NCBI RefSeq assembly: GCF_021389955.1
Contig: NZ_CP089980.1
Span: 2,971,001 to 3,035,000, forward strand
Direction: 5' to 3'
Length of the DNA: 64,000 bases
Source: Fulvivirga maritima
GTDB taxonomy: Bacteria > Bacteroidota > Bacteroidia > Cytophagales > Cyclobacteriaceae
Shown: positions 50,807 through 58,900 of the stretch, in pieces
Numbering within the stretch: the first letter of the stretch is position 1
Layout of the letters: the number at the start of each line of letters is the position of its first letter
Position numbers and translations under genes: made by a program
Notes under the pieces: generated by a model
Told to the model about the DNA's origin: nothing
The model's database searches: none
Seen by the model: the letters and a program-made list of their open reading frames with translations, nothing else

Positions 50807-51970
50807 ATGAAAAACACCTTTACCGCCTTAGTATTAATGCTACTGATCAGAGTAGCATATTCACAAGCCCCTACATTTTCTGATGTAGCCTATGTTAATG
50901 ATGATCAAGAAGCTCATCTATTAGATATTTACGTGCCAGATGGCTTAGAAGTACCTAATCGTGCAGTACTTTTTATTCATGGTGGAGGCTGGAGTTCAGG
51001 TTCTAAAGAGCTAACTATGGGGTACTGCCAGGAGTTGCTTGAAGCGGGAATCACTGTAGTAGGGGTAAATTACAGGCATAGTCAAGATACGCTTTTTCCG
51101 GCACAGTTACATGATGTAAAAACAGCAGTTAGATTTTTAAAAACTCATGCAGATGACTATAAAATCGATACTTGTAATATTGGCGTGATGGGTGTTTCTG
51201 CAGGAGGACACCTAGCGGCTTTACTAGGTACTTCGCTTGAGGTTAATGAGTTGGAAGGAGCGCATTTGGGTAGCACTGAAGCCAGTAGTGAAGTGCAGGC
51301 AGTAGTTGATTTTTTTGGTCCTACTTATTTTCTGGAGATGGATCAATATTACCCTGGTAGTTGTAACGATCCTTTGATACATGATAGGAATAATTCTTCA
51401 GAGTCTCATTTGTTAGGGTGCAGAATTAGTGAGTGTACTGACTTAGTGGATTTTGCCAATCCACTGGCATATATTGATGGGAATGAGCCACCGTTTGCTA
51501 TTTATCATGGAGATGCTGACTGTGCCGTACCTATGCATCAGAGCCAGATTTTACGAGATAAGCTAATTGAATTTGGAATAGAAACGGAATATACAGAAGA
51601 GCCGGGGGGAGGGCATGATGATTTTTTAGATACAGAATTAATGCAGGAAGTGGCTGCTTATTTTATTAAGGTACTCAATAATGATTGTACTGATTATGAA
51701 AGGCCTGCAACTCCTCCTGTTACAGGGGTGGGAAATGATGCTTCAAAGCATTATAATATATTTCCGAATCCTTCAAGAGAGTACGTAAACCTACAAGGAG
51801 ACTTTATGGATGAGATAGAGGTGCATGATATGAAGGGGAAAGTAATATTAAGGCAGTCAGTAAAAGCGGGAGATCAAATCAATACAGCTGGCTGGAGAGA
51901 TGGTTTATATATGATATCTATTTACTATAAAAATGAAAAGCGCTATTCTTCTCGGTTAATGAAAGAATAG
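50807..51970 (+). CDS. Secreted alpha/beta hydrolase (esterase) with T9SS sorting tail
   Basis: An esterase or carboxylesterase-like enzyme exported by T9SS. After the signal peptide (MKNTFTALVLMLLIRVAYSQ) comes an HSL-like hydrolase with HGGGWSSGSKEL (oxyanion, about 51), GVSAGGHLAALLG (nucleophile Ser, about 133), YHGDADCAVPMHQ (Asp) and GGGHDDFLDT (His). A C-terminal domain (about 325-387, NIFPNPSREYVNLQ to the end) is a type A T9SS sorting tail. The frame opens at 50768, but the ATG at 50807 gives the signal peptide (387 residues). The last residues also encode the arm of a terminator hairpin. Confidence 0.9.
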   Translation: MKNTFTALVLMLLIRVAYSQAPTFSDVAYVNDDQEAHLLDIYVPDGLEVPNRAVLFIHGGGWSSGSKELTMGYCQELLEAGITVVGVNYRHSQDTLFPAQLHDVKTAVRFLKTHADDYKIDTCNIGVMGVSAGGHLAALLGTSLEVNELEGAHLGSTEASSEVQAVVDFFGPTYFLEMDQYYPGSCNDPLIHDRNNSSESHLLGCRISECTDLVDFANPLAYIDGNEPPFAIYHGDADCAVPMHQSQILRDKLIEFGIETEYTEEPGGGHDDFLDTELMQEVAAYFIKVLNNDCTDYERPATPPVTGVGNDASKHYNIFPNPSREYVNLQGDFMDEIEVHDMKGKVILRQSVKAGDQINTAGWRDGLYMISIYYKNEKRYSSRLMKE

Positions 51971-51980
51971 CGCTTTTTAT
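51936..51980. terminator. Strong bidirectional terminator overlapping the esterase stop codon
   Basis: AAAAGCGCTATTCTT (51936-51950) pairs with AAGAATAGCGCTTTT (51963-51977), 15 bp perfect with a 12-nt loop. The left arm encodes the protein's C-terminal residues and the stop lies in the right arm. The convergent exonuclease gene ends just beyond. Confidence 0.9.
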
Positions 51981-51992
51981 TTTAGAAAGCTT

Positions 51993-52631
51993 CTATAAAT
52001 ATCCCTTTTTGATCAATTCGTTATACATTTCTATACAAACCCAGGCATCAGTAGCAGCATAGTAAACTTGCTTTTCTGTTAAAGTATCACTTTCCCAGTT
52101 AGATATCTGAGCGCTTTTAGAAACTCTGAAACCAAGGATAATGGCTACTAGTTTGCGTAAGCCATTACTTTCTATGCCTATGTGTTTCACTATCTTATTG
52201 AGCTCTACAAAACCTCCTGGCGTAAAATCCTTGAGCTTTTGCATATCTTTAATGTCATCTCTGAGGGCTATGCCTATCTTTTTTATATTTTCATTTTCAA
52301 GGAAATGAATAAGCTCAGGAGTAAAACCAGTAATATTTACCCTAATAAGAAATACTTCCTTATCAGTTGCAATTTGTATAAGCGAGACATCATTAAACTC
52401 CCCTTTTTTAAAAGCGGGCTTAGTTTCAGTGTCAAAGCCAACGGCCTTAGTTTTGTTTATTTTGTTAAAAGCTTTGTTTATACCTTCCGCAGTGGTAATA
52501 ATGTGCACTTTCCCCTCATAACGCTGTAAGTCGAGCTTGTTAATCTCCTCGGCACTGATAGTCTCAGCGTAAGTAGACTTAATTTTCTTCTTTCTCTGAC
52601 TTGTCGATCCTTCTGATTTTGATATTGGCAT
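51993..52631 (-). CDS. 3'-5' exonuclease (RNase D / DEDDy-like)
   Basis: This single-domain DEDDy exonuclease acts on DNA or RNA. In 212 residues it has the Exo I motif VGFDTETKPAFKKGEFNDVS, Exo II around RDDIKDMQKLKDFT, and Exo III as YAATDAWVCIEMYNEL (the Y-X3-D form). LGFRVSKSAQISNWESDTLT is a further RNase D-like motif. No HRDC domain is present, so it is shorter than full RNase D. The ATG at 52631 is preferred over the TTG at 52637. Its 5' end overlaps the 3' end of the NhaC gene by 53 bp, and the N-terminus is unusually basic and Ser-rich. Confidence 0.9.
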   Translation of the reverse strand: MPISKSEGSTSQRKKKIKSTYAETISAEEINKLDLQRYEGKVHIITTAEGINKAFNKINKTKAVGFDTETKPAFKKGEFNDVSLIQIATDKEVFLIRVNITGFTPELIHFLENENIKKIGIALRDDIKDMQKLKDFTPGGFVELNKIVKHIGIESNGLRKLVAIILGFRVSKSAQISNWESDTLTEKQVYYAATDAWVCIEMYNELIKKGYL

Positions 52632-54036
52632 AAGCAAACAATATTGTCATAAATGGGCTTAAAAGATTAAAAAAACAATATGGTAAGTAGCTAACTGTAG
52701 CTACCCCAAGTGTGGTGGACTGGTAAGCCCCGCAAGTGTTCCAGGGAACGAGTACTGATGTGACCGTTCCTGAGTCTTCCAGTGTACGGCTTAGGTTTTC
52801 AGGAGCGAGACCTCTTTCCTTAAATTCGCTGGAAAACATTCTTCCAGGAACTACTATGGCTATGTATTGGTCTGAAGCAGTTAGATTAAACGTTATACAA
52901 GTACCCGCTGTAGAGGCTACTAACGAGCCAGTAGAGTGAGCTAGCTTTATAATGGAAGCCGCTATTACCTTGAGCATATTATTGCCTTCCATTACCCCAC
53001 CAAAGATCATAGCACAGATGATGAGCCATACTGTAGGTAATATACCTTGCATGCCGCTGGAGCTGAGTAGAGAGTCTACCATTTCATTGCCAGTGGTGAG
53101 TTGTATCTCTGTAAACATAGCCTTCATGAGTGCTTTGTAGCCTGATTCAACATTGTAAACATCTACTTCCGCTACGGCCTGTATAGCTTGTGGCTGAAAA
53201 ATTAATGCAAAAACACAGGCTAACAGAGTACCGATTAATAACGCAGGTAACGCAGGTACTTTTTTCACTATTAATAAGATAACAGTGGCCGGAACAATAA
53301 ACAATAAAAGGTTAATATTAAATTCTGAAGCAATAGCAGTCTGTACTTCACCTACTGAGTTAATGGCGGTGTCGCTATCTATGGTAAATCCCCAGATTAG
53401 AAATATAGTCAGGGTAATGATCATGGTAGGCCCTGTGGTGAAGAGCATGTACTTGATGTGGGTGAATAAATCCGTTCCTGCCATAGCCGGAGCTAAGTTG
53501 GTGGTGTCTGATAAAGGAGACATTTTATCACCGAAGTAAGCACCTGATATTACTGCGCCGGCAATAATCCCCGGGCTTAATCCTAATGCCTGTCCTATTC
53601 CCATTAAAGCAATACCTATGGTAGCGGTGGTAGACCATGAGCTACCAGTGGCTATTGATACCACAGCACTAACTATACAAGCCGCAAATAAGAATATGGT
53701 AGGGTTAAGAATGTCTAAACCGTAATAGATCATAGCTGGCACTACTCCGCTGATAAGCCAGCTACCTGCTAGTGCCCCTATCATTAACAGAATAAGAATG
53801 GCACTCATGGCAGAGCTTATACTTTTTACTATCCCATCCAGTACTTCATCCCAACTATAATTGAGTGTTATGGATAAAATTCCTCCTAGTGCGGCAGCAA
53901 ATATTAGTGCCATCTGGTTAGGGCCGTATGAGGCGTCTTCTCCAAAAATGGCTACGTTAGCAGCTAGTAATAAGATCAGAAAAACTATGGGTACAAAAGA
54001 AAGTAAAAGTGAGGGCTCCTTGTGCTCTTTGTTCAT
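52579..54036 (-). CDS. NhaC-family Na+/H+ antiporter
   Basis: NhaC-type antiporters exchange Na+ for H+ and help keep internal pH and sodium in range, fitting a marine organism. The 485 residues form about eleven helices with IATGSSWSTTATIGIALMGI, GAYFGDKMSPLSDTTNLAPA (a hallmark motif), LLIGTLLACVFALIF and PWNTCGAYQSTTLGVATVSY near the end. The ATG at 54036 lies 20 nt after a TATATTCG box. The 3' end overlaps the exonuclease gene. The gene is divergent from nothing close; the amine oxidase gene lies upstream on the same strand with 41 bp between. Confidence 0.92.
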   Translation of the reverse strand: MNKEHKEPSLLLSFVPIVFLILLLAANVAIFGEDASYGPNQMALIFAAALGGILSITLNYSWDEVLDGIVKSISSAMSAILILLMIGALAGSWLISGVVPAMIYYGLDILNPTIFLFAACIVSAVVSIATGSSWSTTATIGIALMGIGQALGLSPGIIAGAVISGAYFGDKMSPLSDTTNLAPAMAGTDLFTHIKYMLFTTGPTMIITLTIFLIWGFTIDSDTAINSVGEVQTAIASEFNINLLLFIVPATVILLIVKKVPALPALLIGTLLACVFALIFQPQAIQAVAEVDVYNVESGYKALMKAMFTEIQLTTGNEMVDSLLSSSGMQGILPTVWLIICAMIFGGVMEGNNMLKVIAASIIKLAHSTGSLVASTAGTCITFNLTASDQYIAIVVPGRMFSSEFKERGLAPENLSRTLEDSGTVTSVLVPWNTCGAYQSTTLGVATVSYLPYCFFNLLSPFMTILFAYANIKIRRIDKSEKEEN

Positions 54037-54056
54037 GTGTTAGGGGTTAGAAATAT

Positions 54057-54064
54057 CGAATATA
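54057..54064 (-). promoter_or_regulatory. Possible -7 box for the nhaC-like gene (TATATTCG)
   Basis: On the minus strand TATATTCG lies 20 nt before the ATG at 54036. It is the same variant octamer seen at 1365 and 29420. Confidence 0.35.
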
Positions 54065-54077
54065 TAAAAAGATTTTG

Positions 54078-55205
54078 TTAAACCATCATATTAGCCAGTT
54101 TCTCGCCTAATTGAGTACCTATGGCTACACCCATTCCTCCCAGCCGGAAGCCCGCAAACACTCTGTCAGAGACTTGGGTAAGTAGCGGCTCTTTATGTTC
54201 TCCGAAAGCCATAATGCCTGACCAGAAGTAGTCTATTTCATATTGATAGTCAGGAAGAATGGTTTCTTTAAGGGTATGGGTTAGGTTCTCGGTTATTTTG
54301 TTGTTAATTCCCTGGTCGGTAGTTGTCTCAGTTTCAATATCCAGGTTTCTTGCACCACCTAGAATAATTCGGTCTTCAAAGTTTCTGAAATAATAAAATC
54401 CCTGATCCATATGAAAAACACCCTGAATGGTAAGGTTGCTGATCGGCTTGGTTATCAATACTATTCCTCTGCCAGGTGCTATTTCGGCCTCAGGCATTAA
54501 TTGTTTTGTAAAGGCGTTGGTGCAAATGGCCACCTTATCGGCTTTGAAGTTAATTTCTTTGTAAAGCTTATCTTTTACCGTTACCTCTACTCCGGTTTCA
54601 GTTTCATTATAAGCCTCTACTTCTGCTCCAGTATGGATAATAATGCCTAATTGTTCGGCTTTGCCTATTAAGGCTTTCATCATTTTGCCGGTATCTATCT
54701 GCCCTTCAAAAGGGGAGTAGATAATGGATTTTACTACCGAAGTATTAAACCCAAACTGACCTATTAACTTATTGTCGATGAGGAAGGGCTGGCTGGAGAA
54801 AATCGGCTCAAGCAGGCTGTTAACTTCATCAATTTCTTTTAGAAAGGGCAATTCCTCTTCTCGAATAAGCTCATAGCCGCCATAGTTTTGGTAGTCAATA
54901 GGCTCATCTCCAAGCCGGGCTCTTAGTTTAAGAAGGCCTTTGTATCTTTCCTGAGCCAGGTTGTAAGTCCTTTCCTTACCCAAGGTCTTGATGTCCTGTA
55001 AAAGCTCTGTAAGGCTTCCAAAACAGGCGAAACCAGCATTTTTGGTGCTAGCTCCTGAAGGGAGTAAGCCTCTTTCTAAGATGGCGATGTTAGCGTTGGG
55101 TTCCTTTTCCTTCATTGAAATGGCGGTGGATAAACCCACGATTCCACTTCCGATGATAATATAGTCATAGTTAATAAAGGATTGTCTTTCCCAGACACTA
55201 AACAT
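54078..55205 (-). CDS. FAD-dependent amine/glycine oxidase-like oxidoreductase (DAO family)
   Basis: The 375-residue flavoprotein has the Rossmann FAD motif DYIIIGSGIVGLSTAISMKE and the following ERGLLPSGASTKNAGF, both typical of the DAO/SoxA superfamily (D-amino acid, glycine or sarcosine oxidases). The C-terminal FAD loop is YFWSGIMAFGEHKEPLL and FAGFRLGGMGVAIGTQLGE. The substrate is not fixed by these motifs. The open frame begins at a TTG at 55232, but the ATG at 55205 lies 24 nt after a TATATTTG box and is preferred. It diverges from the DUF4442 gene by 87 bp. Confidence 0.88.
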   Translation of the reverse strand: MFSVWERQSFINYDYIIIGSGIVGLSTAISMKEKEPNANIAILERGLLPSGASTKNAGFACFGSLTELLQDIKTLGKERTYNLAQERYKGLLKLRARLGDEPIDYQNYGGYELIREEELPFLKEIDEVNSLLEPIFSSQPFLIDNKLIGQFGFNTSVVKSIIYSPFEGQIDTGKMMKALIGKAEQLGIIIHTGAEVEAYNETETGVEVTVKDKLYKEINFKADKVAICTNAFTKQLMPEAEIAPGRGIVLITKPISNLTIQGVFHMDQGFYYFRNFEDRIILGGARNLDIETETTTDQGINNKITENLTHTLKETILPDYQYEIDYFWSGIMAFGEHKEPLLTQVSDRVFAGFRLGGMGVAIGTQLGEKLANMMV

Positions 55206-55229
55206 AACAGGTTCTCTTTTAAGTCCTTC

Positions 55230-55237
55230 CAAATATA
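55230..55237 (-). promoter_or_regulatory. Predicted -7 box for the FAD oxidoreductase gene (TATATTTG)
   Basis: On the minus strand TATATTTG matches TAnnTTTG and lies 24 nt before the ATG at 55205. It covers the alternative TTG at 55232, arguing against that start. Confidence 0.5.
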
Positions 55238-55292
55238 TGGAGATGAAATTTATATTAATTATATTTTCTATTTAAATCCTAAAAATGACGCT

Positions 55293-55802
55293 ATGAATAT
55301 TAAGAACATTGTCCAAAAAGCAGGTAATTCTGCATTTTACCTATGGCTTTTGAACCAGGGGCTGAGCAGAATGATACCTTTTAATAAACCACATGGGTTT
55401 AAAGTGGTGCATATTGATGAAAAAAGTATAAAAACAGAACTGCCATTTAAGAAGCGAAATTTTAACCATATAAAAGGAATCCATGCTTGTGCGTTGGCAA
55501 CATTGTCTGAGTTTACTACTGGCTTTCTTATGGTTTCCCGGTTAGACCCTAAGAAATATAGAATTATATTGAAAACCTTGGAAATGGATTATCACTATCA
55601 GGGTAAGATGAAGGTGCAGGCTGCTTTTGAAATAGGAGATAAGTGGCTTCAGGAAAATATTTATGGTCCGCTACAGTCATCAGAATCTACAGTAGTGGTG
55701 TGTGTGGTGAAGGTTTTTGATGTAGAAGGGAATCATATTTCTACGGGTAAAGTGCATTGGCAGGTGAAATCATGGGATAAGGTAAAGACTAAAATCAATT
55801 AA
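55293..55802 (+). CDS. DUF4442 hotdog-fold protein
   Basis: The 169-residue protein begins MNIKNIVQKAGNSAFYLWLL and carries the hotdog core with IKTELPFKKRNFNHIKGIHA and ALATLSEFTTGFLMVSRL, the DUF4442 pattern related to acyl-CoA thioesterases. The usual catalytic Asp is Glu or Ser-Glu in this group, so activity is uncertain. The open frame can extend to 55182, but that would overlap the divergent oxidoreductase start, and the ATG at 55293 is the family start. It precedes the Mpo1-like gene by 39 bp. Confidence 0.85.
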   Translation: MNIKNIVQKAGNSAFYLWLLNQGLSRMIPFNKPHGFKVVHIDEKSIKTELPFKKRNFNHIKGIHACALATLSEFTTGFLMVSRLDPKKYRIILKTLEMDYHYQGKMKVQAAFEIGDKWLQENIYGPLQSSESTVVVCVVKVFDVEGNHISTGKVHWQVKSWDKVKTKIN

Positions 55803-55841
55803 AGAAGTGCCTTTTATTTCGTAAATTATTAAGAAAACCTC

Positions 55842-56321
55842 ATGAGAAAAATACAACAACTACTGCGAGAATATGGCGAGAGACATCAGAACCCTACTAA
55901 TAAACGAGTGCACTGGATTTGCGTACCTTTAATTTTTTTTAGTATAGTAGCCATGGTGTGGTCTATACCTGCGGTATCCTTGCAAAATCTGGTCAATAGT
56001 CAAAGCCCTTTTGTGAATTGGGCAACGCTTATTCTGTTTTTGGTTTTTATATATTACGTAACCCTTTCAGTGCCATTGGCTTTCGGTATGCTGGCATTTT
56101 CTGCGCTGTGCCTGGTGGCATCTTTTGGTTTATCACAATTAAACTTTTTGCCAGTATGGGGCTTGGCGTTAATTATATTTATCATTGCATGGATAGGCCA
56201 GTTTTATGGTCATAAAATGGAGGGTAAGAAACCGTCATTTTTTAAAGATGTTCAGTTTCTTATGATTGGGCCAGCCTGGCTCATGCACTTTATTTTTAAG
56301 CGTTTGGGAATAGATTATTAA
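55842..56321 (+). CDS. Mpo1-like (DUF962) membrane protein
   Basis: The 159-residue integral membrane protein has the DUF962 signature LREYGERHQNPTNKRVHWIC at the start (basic/His motif before helix 1), and GQFYGHKMEGKKPSFFKDVQ followed by LMIGPAWLMHFI. About four helices are predicted. Yeast Mpo1 is an Fe2+-dependent dioxygenase of 2-hydroxy fatty acids, and the conserved His residues (in RHQNP, VHW and GHKMEGKKP) are present here. So fatty acid alpha-oxidation, relevant to sphingolipid-like lipids, is possible but unproved. The FdtA-like gene follows after 8 bp. Confidence 0.88.
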   Translation: MRKIQQLLREYGERHQNPTNKRVHWICVPLIFFSIVAMVWSIPAVSLQNLVNSQSPFVNWATLILFLVFIYYVTLSVPLAFGMLAFSALCLVASFGLSQLNFLPVWGLALIIFIIAWIGQFYGHKMEGKKPSFFKDVQFLMIGPAWLMHFIFKRLGIDY

Positions 56322-56329
56322 ATAGTTTT

Positions 56330-56716
56330 TTGGAGCCACATATTATTCATTTGAAAACATCTGCCGGAAAAGGAGGTGAATTATCGGTGATTGATGAAGA
56401 TCAATTGCCTTTTCAGGTTAAAAGATCTTACTGGATTTATAACCTGAAAGAAGATGCTAAGCGTGGAGGGCATGTTCACCTTAATTCTGACAGGGTACTA
56501 GTTTGCTTACAAGGAGAGGCAGAAGTGAAATTGAGAAACAAAAAAGGTGAAGAGTGGGATTTTGTACTCAATAACCCGGGGAGTGCACTTTACTTTCCCA
56601 GACAGTATTGGATAGACATGTCTTGTAAGCAAGGCAGCATTTTGATGGCGCTCACCTCTTGTGGTTATGCAGAAGATGAGTTGGAAACCAATTGGGATAA
56701 CTTTATTATTTCATGA
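56330..56716 (+). CDS. FdtA/QdtA-like sugar 3,4-ketoisomerase (cupin)
   Basis: FdtA-type cupins convert dTDP-4-keto-6-deoxyglucose to the 3-keto isomer, en route to dTDP-3-amino sugars of surface glycans. The 128-residue cupin has the usual LPFQVKRSYWIYNLKEDAKR, metal/active-site HVHLNSDRVLVCLQGEAEV and PGSALYFPRQYWIDM. The start is TTG at 56330, because the frame has no earlier ATG and the protein must begin near residue PHIIHL. A 3-aminotransferase would be needed for the pathway but is absent here; the next gene is a FemAB-like acyltransferase that could acylate such a sugar. Family membership is good; the exact substrate is inferred. Confidence 0.82.
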   Translation: MEPHIIHLKTSAGKGGELSVIDEDQLPFQVKRSYWIYNLKEDAKRGGHVHLNSDRVLVCLQGEAEVKLRNKKGEEWDFVLNNPGSALYFPRQYWIDMSCKQGSILMALTSCGYAEDELETNWDNFIIS

Positions 56717-57645
56717 AGTCTGGTGCAAGCCACCGATTGAAGGTAGAGCAGTATCCTTTTTCAAATGCAACAGCGGCTTCTTTGATCTATAATTCAGAAG
56801 CTTATCTTTCCAGTTATCCTACCGGTAATCTGTACAGGTTTTCATTGCTGAAAAAGGGAGAGGAGGTGACTTTTATCCACTTTTATATTGAAGGAAGTGA
56901 AGCTGAAAACGCGCTGTATTCAGGAATTGCCTCCTTTGATGGTAAGCAAGTGAACTCTGAAAATATAACTCTATTAATGACTAGCTTAAAAGAGTGGGGT
57001 TTAGAGCATGGTATAAAGTATTTTGTGATTAAGTGTGCGCCTTGTTTTTATTATAATGATGGGATGATTCTTAATGATGCAATGCTATTTTCAGGAGCCG
57101 AGATGTCAGTATCAGAGCTTAACCAGCATATAGCGGTGACTAACTCTGATTATATGTCATTGCTAAAAAAGAATGAGAAAAAGCGACTGAGGAAATGTCA
57201 TAAAAATGGATTTACCTTTCGTAAACTAGATGTTACTTTTTTGCCAGAAGCATATAAAATCATAAAGGATAACAGAGATTTAAAGGGCTTTCCTATGACT
57301 ATGAGTTATCAGGGCTTGCTGAAAATGTTCAAGGCTTTTCCTGACCGCTATCTTTTATTCGGAGTTTTTGATGATGATAAATTAATTGCGGTAGCCGTGA
57401 GCATTCTTGTGAGTGATCAGGTGCTTTATAATTTTTACCATGGTGATGATTTTAATTACCGTACTCATAGCCCTATAGTCATGATTCTGGAAGGGGTGTA
57501 TTCCTTTTGCCAAACAGAAAATATTCAGTTTCTGGATCTAGGGATTTCTTCAGTAACTGGAAAAGTAAATGAAGGTCTTTATGCGTTTAAGCAAAATTGC
57601 GGAGCAATAGAAACGAAGCGTAATCTGATCACTTTGAATGTATAG
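56713..57645 (+). CDS. FemAB/GNAT-like acyltransferase, glycan-linked
   Basis: The 310-residue protein has the double GNAT layout of the FemAB/BioF2-like family: an N-terminal half with SLIYNSEAYLSSYPTGNLYR, and a C-terminal half beginning YMSLLKKNEKKRLRKCHKNG (about 155) with LIAVAVSILVSDQVLYNFYH and FLDLGISSVTGKVNEGLYAF. FemAB-like proteins transfer acyl or aminoacyl groups to peptidoglycan, sugars or lipids. The ATG overlaps the ketoisomerase stop by 4 bp, so the two are coupled and probably modify the same sugar. Its 3' end overlaps the convergent GT4 gene by 17 bp. Confidence 0.78.
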   Translation: MKSGASHRLKVEQYPFSNATAASLIYNSEAYLSSYPTGNLYRFSLLKKGEEVTFIHFYIEGSEAENALYSGIASFDGKQVNSENITLLMTSLKEWGLEHGIKYFVIKCAPCFYYNDGMILNDAMLFSGAEMSVSELNQHIAVTNSDYMSLLKKNEKKRLRKCHKNGFTFRKLDVTFLPEAYKIIKDNRDLKGFPMTMSYQGLLKMFKAFPDRYLLFGVFDDDKLIAVAVSILVSDQVLYNFYHGDDFNYRTHSPIVMILEGVYSFCQTENIQFLDLGISSVTGKVNEGLYAFKQNCGAIETKRNLITLNV

Positions 57646-58819
57646 CTTCCTCATATAGTTTTAATATAGCAGGAGCTACCGCATCTACAGAATAATTTTC
57701 GTGAAAAACATTCCTTATAGTTTCAGTATCAAAGGTTTTTTTATGCTCAATAAACCATTTGATTTTATCTGCAATGTCTGTAGCCGTAATTTTCTCTATA
57801 AATATGCCTGTTTGATCAGTAATGATGTCTTTTGGCCCACCAATAGGTGCTGCTATACTAGGTATGCCCGCGGCCATGGCTTCAATATAAGATACCCCGA
57901 AAGATTCGGAATAACTTGTAAGTATATGACCATGTGATTTTTGCATGAGCACCATAACCTTTGGTTTTGAAAGCTCCCCCAACCATTCAATTGAATTTTT
58001 AAATTTTAAGGAGGAGGCAAACTGTTGCATATCTTCTAAGTCAGGGCCAGCTCCAGCTATTTTTAGGGTGCAGTTATGGTCATCTAATAGGCTCCAGGCT
58101 TCTATCAATTCTTTAATGCCTTTGCTCCTTGATATAGAGTTAGCATAGCAAAAGGTGAGTTTTTCTTCTTTTGCATCATAGAAAGTTTTAGGAGCGCTAA
58201 TGAAATTCGGAATGATTACCGGATCGCAGTCAGGTAAAATATTTCTTATGCTCTCTTTTAAAAAGGAGCTTACCGCTACCATTTTTGATGCATTTTGCAT
58301 GGCAGTCGCTATTTCTTCTCTTAGTTGTCCGCTCTTGTTGAGATGGTATTTTTGAGGAAAAGGCGACATATGTTCTGTAATCAGATAAGGAATGCCTAAT
58401 TGCTTAGACAGTTCGTGCGCTATATATCCTGCCGGGTAATTAACATGAGCATGAAGCAGATCTACTTTACCATAAGTAGCTTCAAATTCCTTTAAATTTT
58501 CAATACTGGCTGTGATTTTCGCTTTTATATTGCCTTTTTTTATTCGATAATGAAAGGAGTAAACAGGATGAAAATATTCACAAACATTGCCTCTCAGTGG
58601 TTTTGCGAATGACTTGTTTCTGGAAGTCAGCTTTTTTATTGAGTTGAATGGCCTTTTTGAATGTAATAGCAGCTTTTCATCATTTTGGCCCCACAAGCTT
58701 ATACCGAAATTAATATTCGGGTAGTATTCAGCTAACCATAGGGTCTGCTCTCGGATAAAAATGCCATTGAGCCAATTGCTGTCAGAAGGATACCATGATG
58801 GAATCACAAATACATTCAT
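57629..58819 (-). CDS. Glycosyltransferase family 4
   Basis: The 396-residue GT-B enzyme transfers an activated sugar to a growing glycan at the cytosolic face. It has the Rossmann start VFVIPSWYPSDSNWLNGIF, an N-terminal acceptor domain with LLHAHVNYPAGYIA, and the donor domain with FCYANSISRSKGIKELIEAW and the GT4 EX7E motif in SESFGVSYIEAMAAGIPSI. The donor sugar is unknown. It is co-oriented with the flippase and a FemAB-like gene, and lies 81 bp downstream of the flippase gene. Confidence 0.92.
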   Translation of the reverse strand: MNVFVIPSWYPSDSNWLNGIFIREQTLWLAEYYPNINFGISLWGQNDEKLLLHSKRPFNSIKKLTSRNKSFAKPLRGNVCEYFHPVYSFHYRIKKGNIKAKITASIENLKEFEATYGKVDLLHAHVNYPAGYIAHELSKQLGIPYLITEHMSPFPQKYHLNKSGQLREEIATAMQNASKMVAVSSFLKESIRNILPDCDPVIIPNFISAPKTFYDAKEEKLTFCYANSISRSKGIKELIEAWSLLDDHNCTLKIAGAGPDLEDMQQFASSLKFKNSIEWLGELSKPKVMVLMQKSHGHILTSYSESFGVSYIEAMAAGIPSIAAPIGGPKDIITDQTGIFIEKITATDIADKIKWFIEHKKTFDTETIRNVFHENYSVDAVAPAILKLYEEAIHSK

Positions 58820-58900
58820 AAAGGTAAAAATATGGAGTCTTAGCCTGAAAATGTAAGCATTAGGTAAAAGGATGTTTAAATGGGCCTTTAATTTCTGTAT

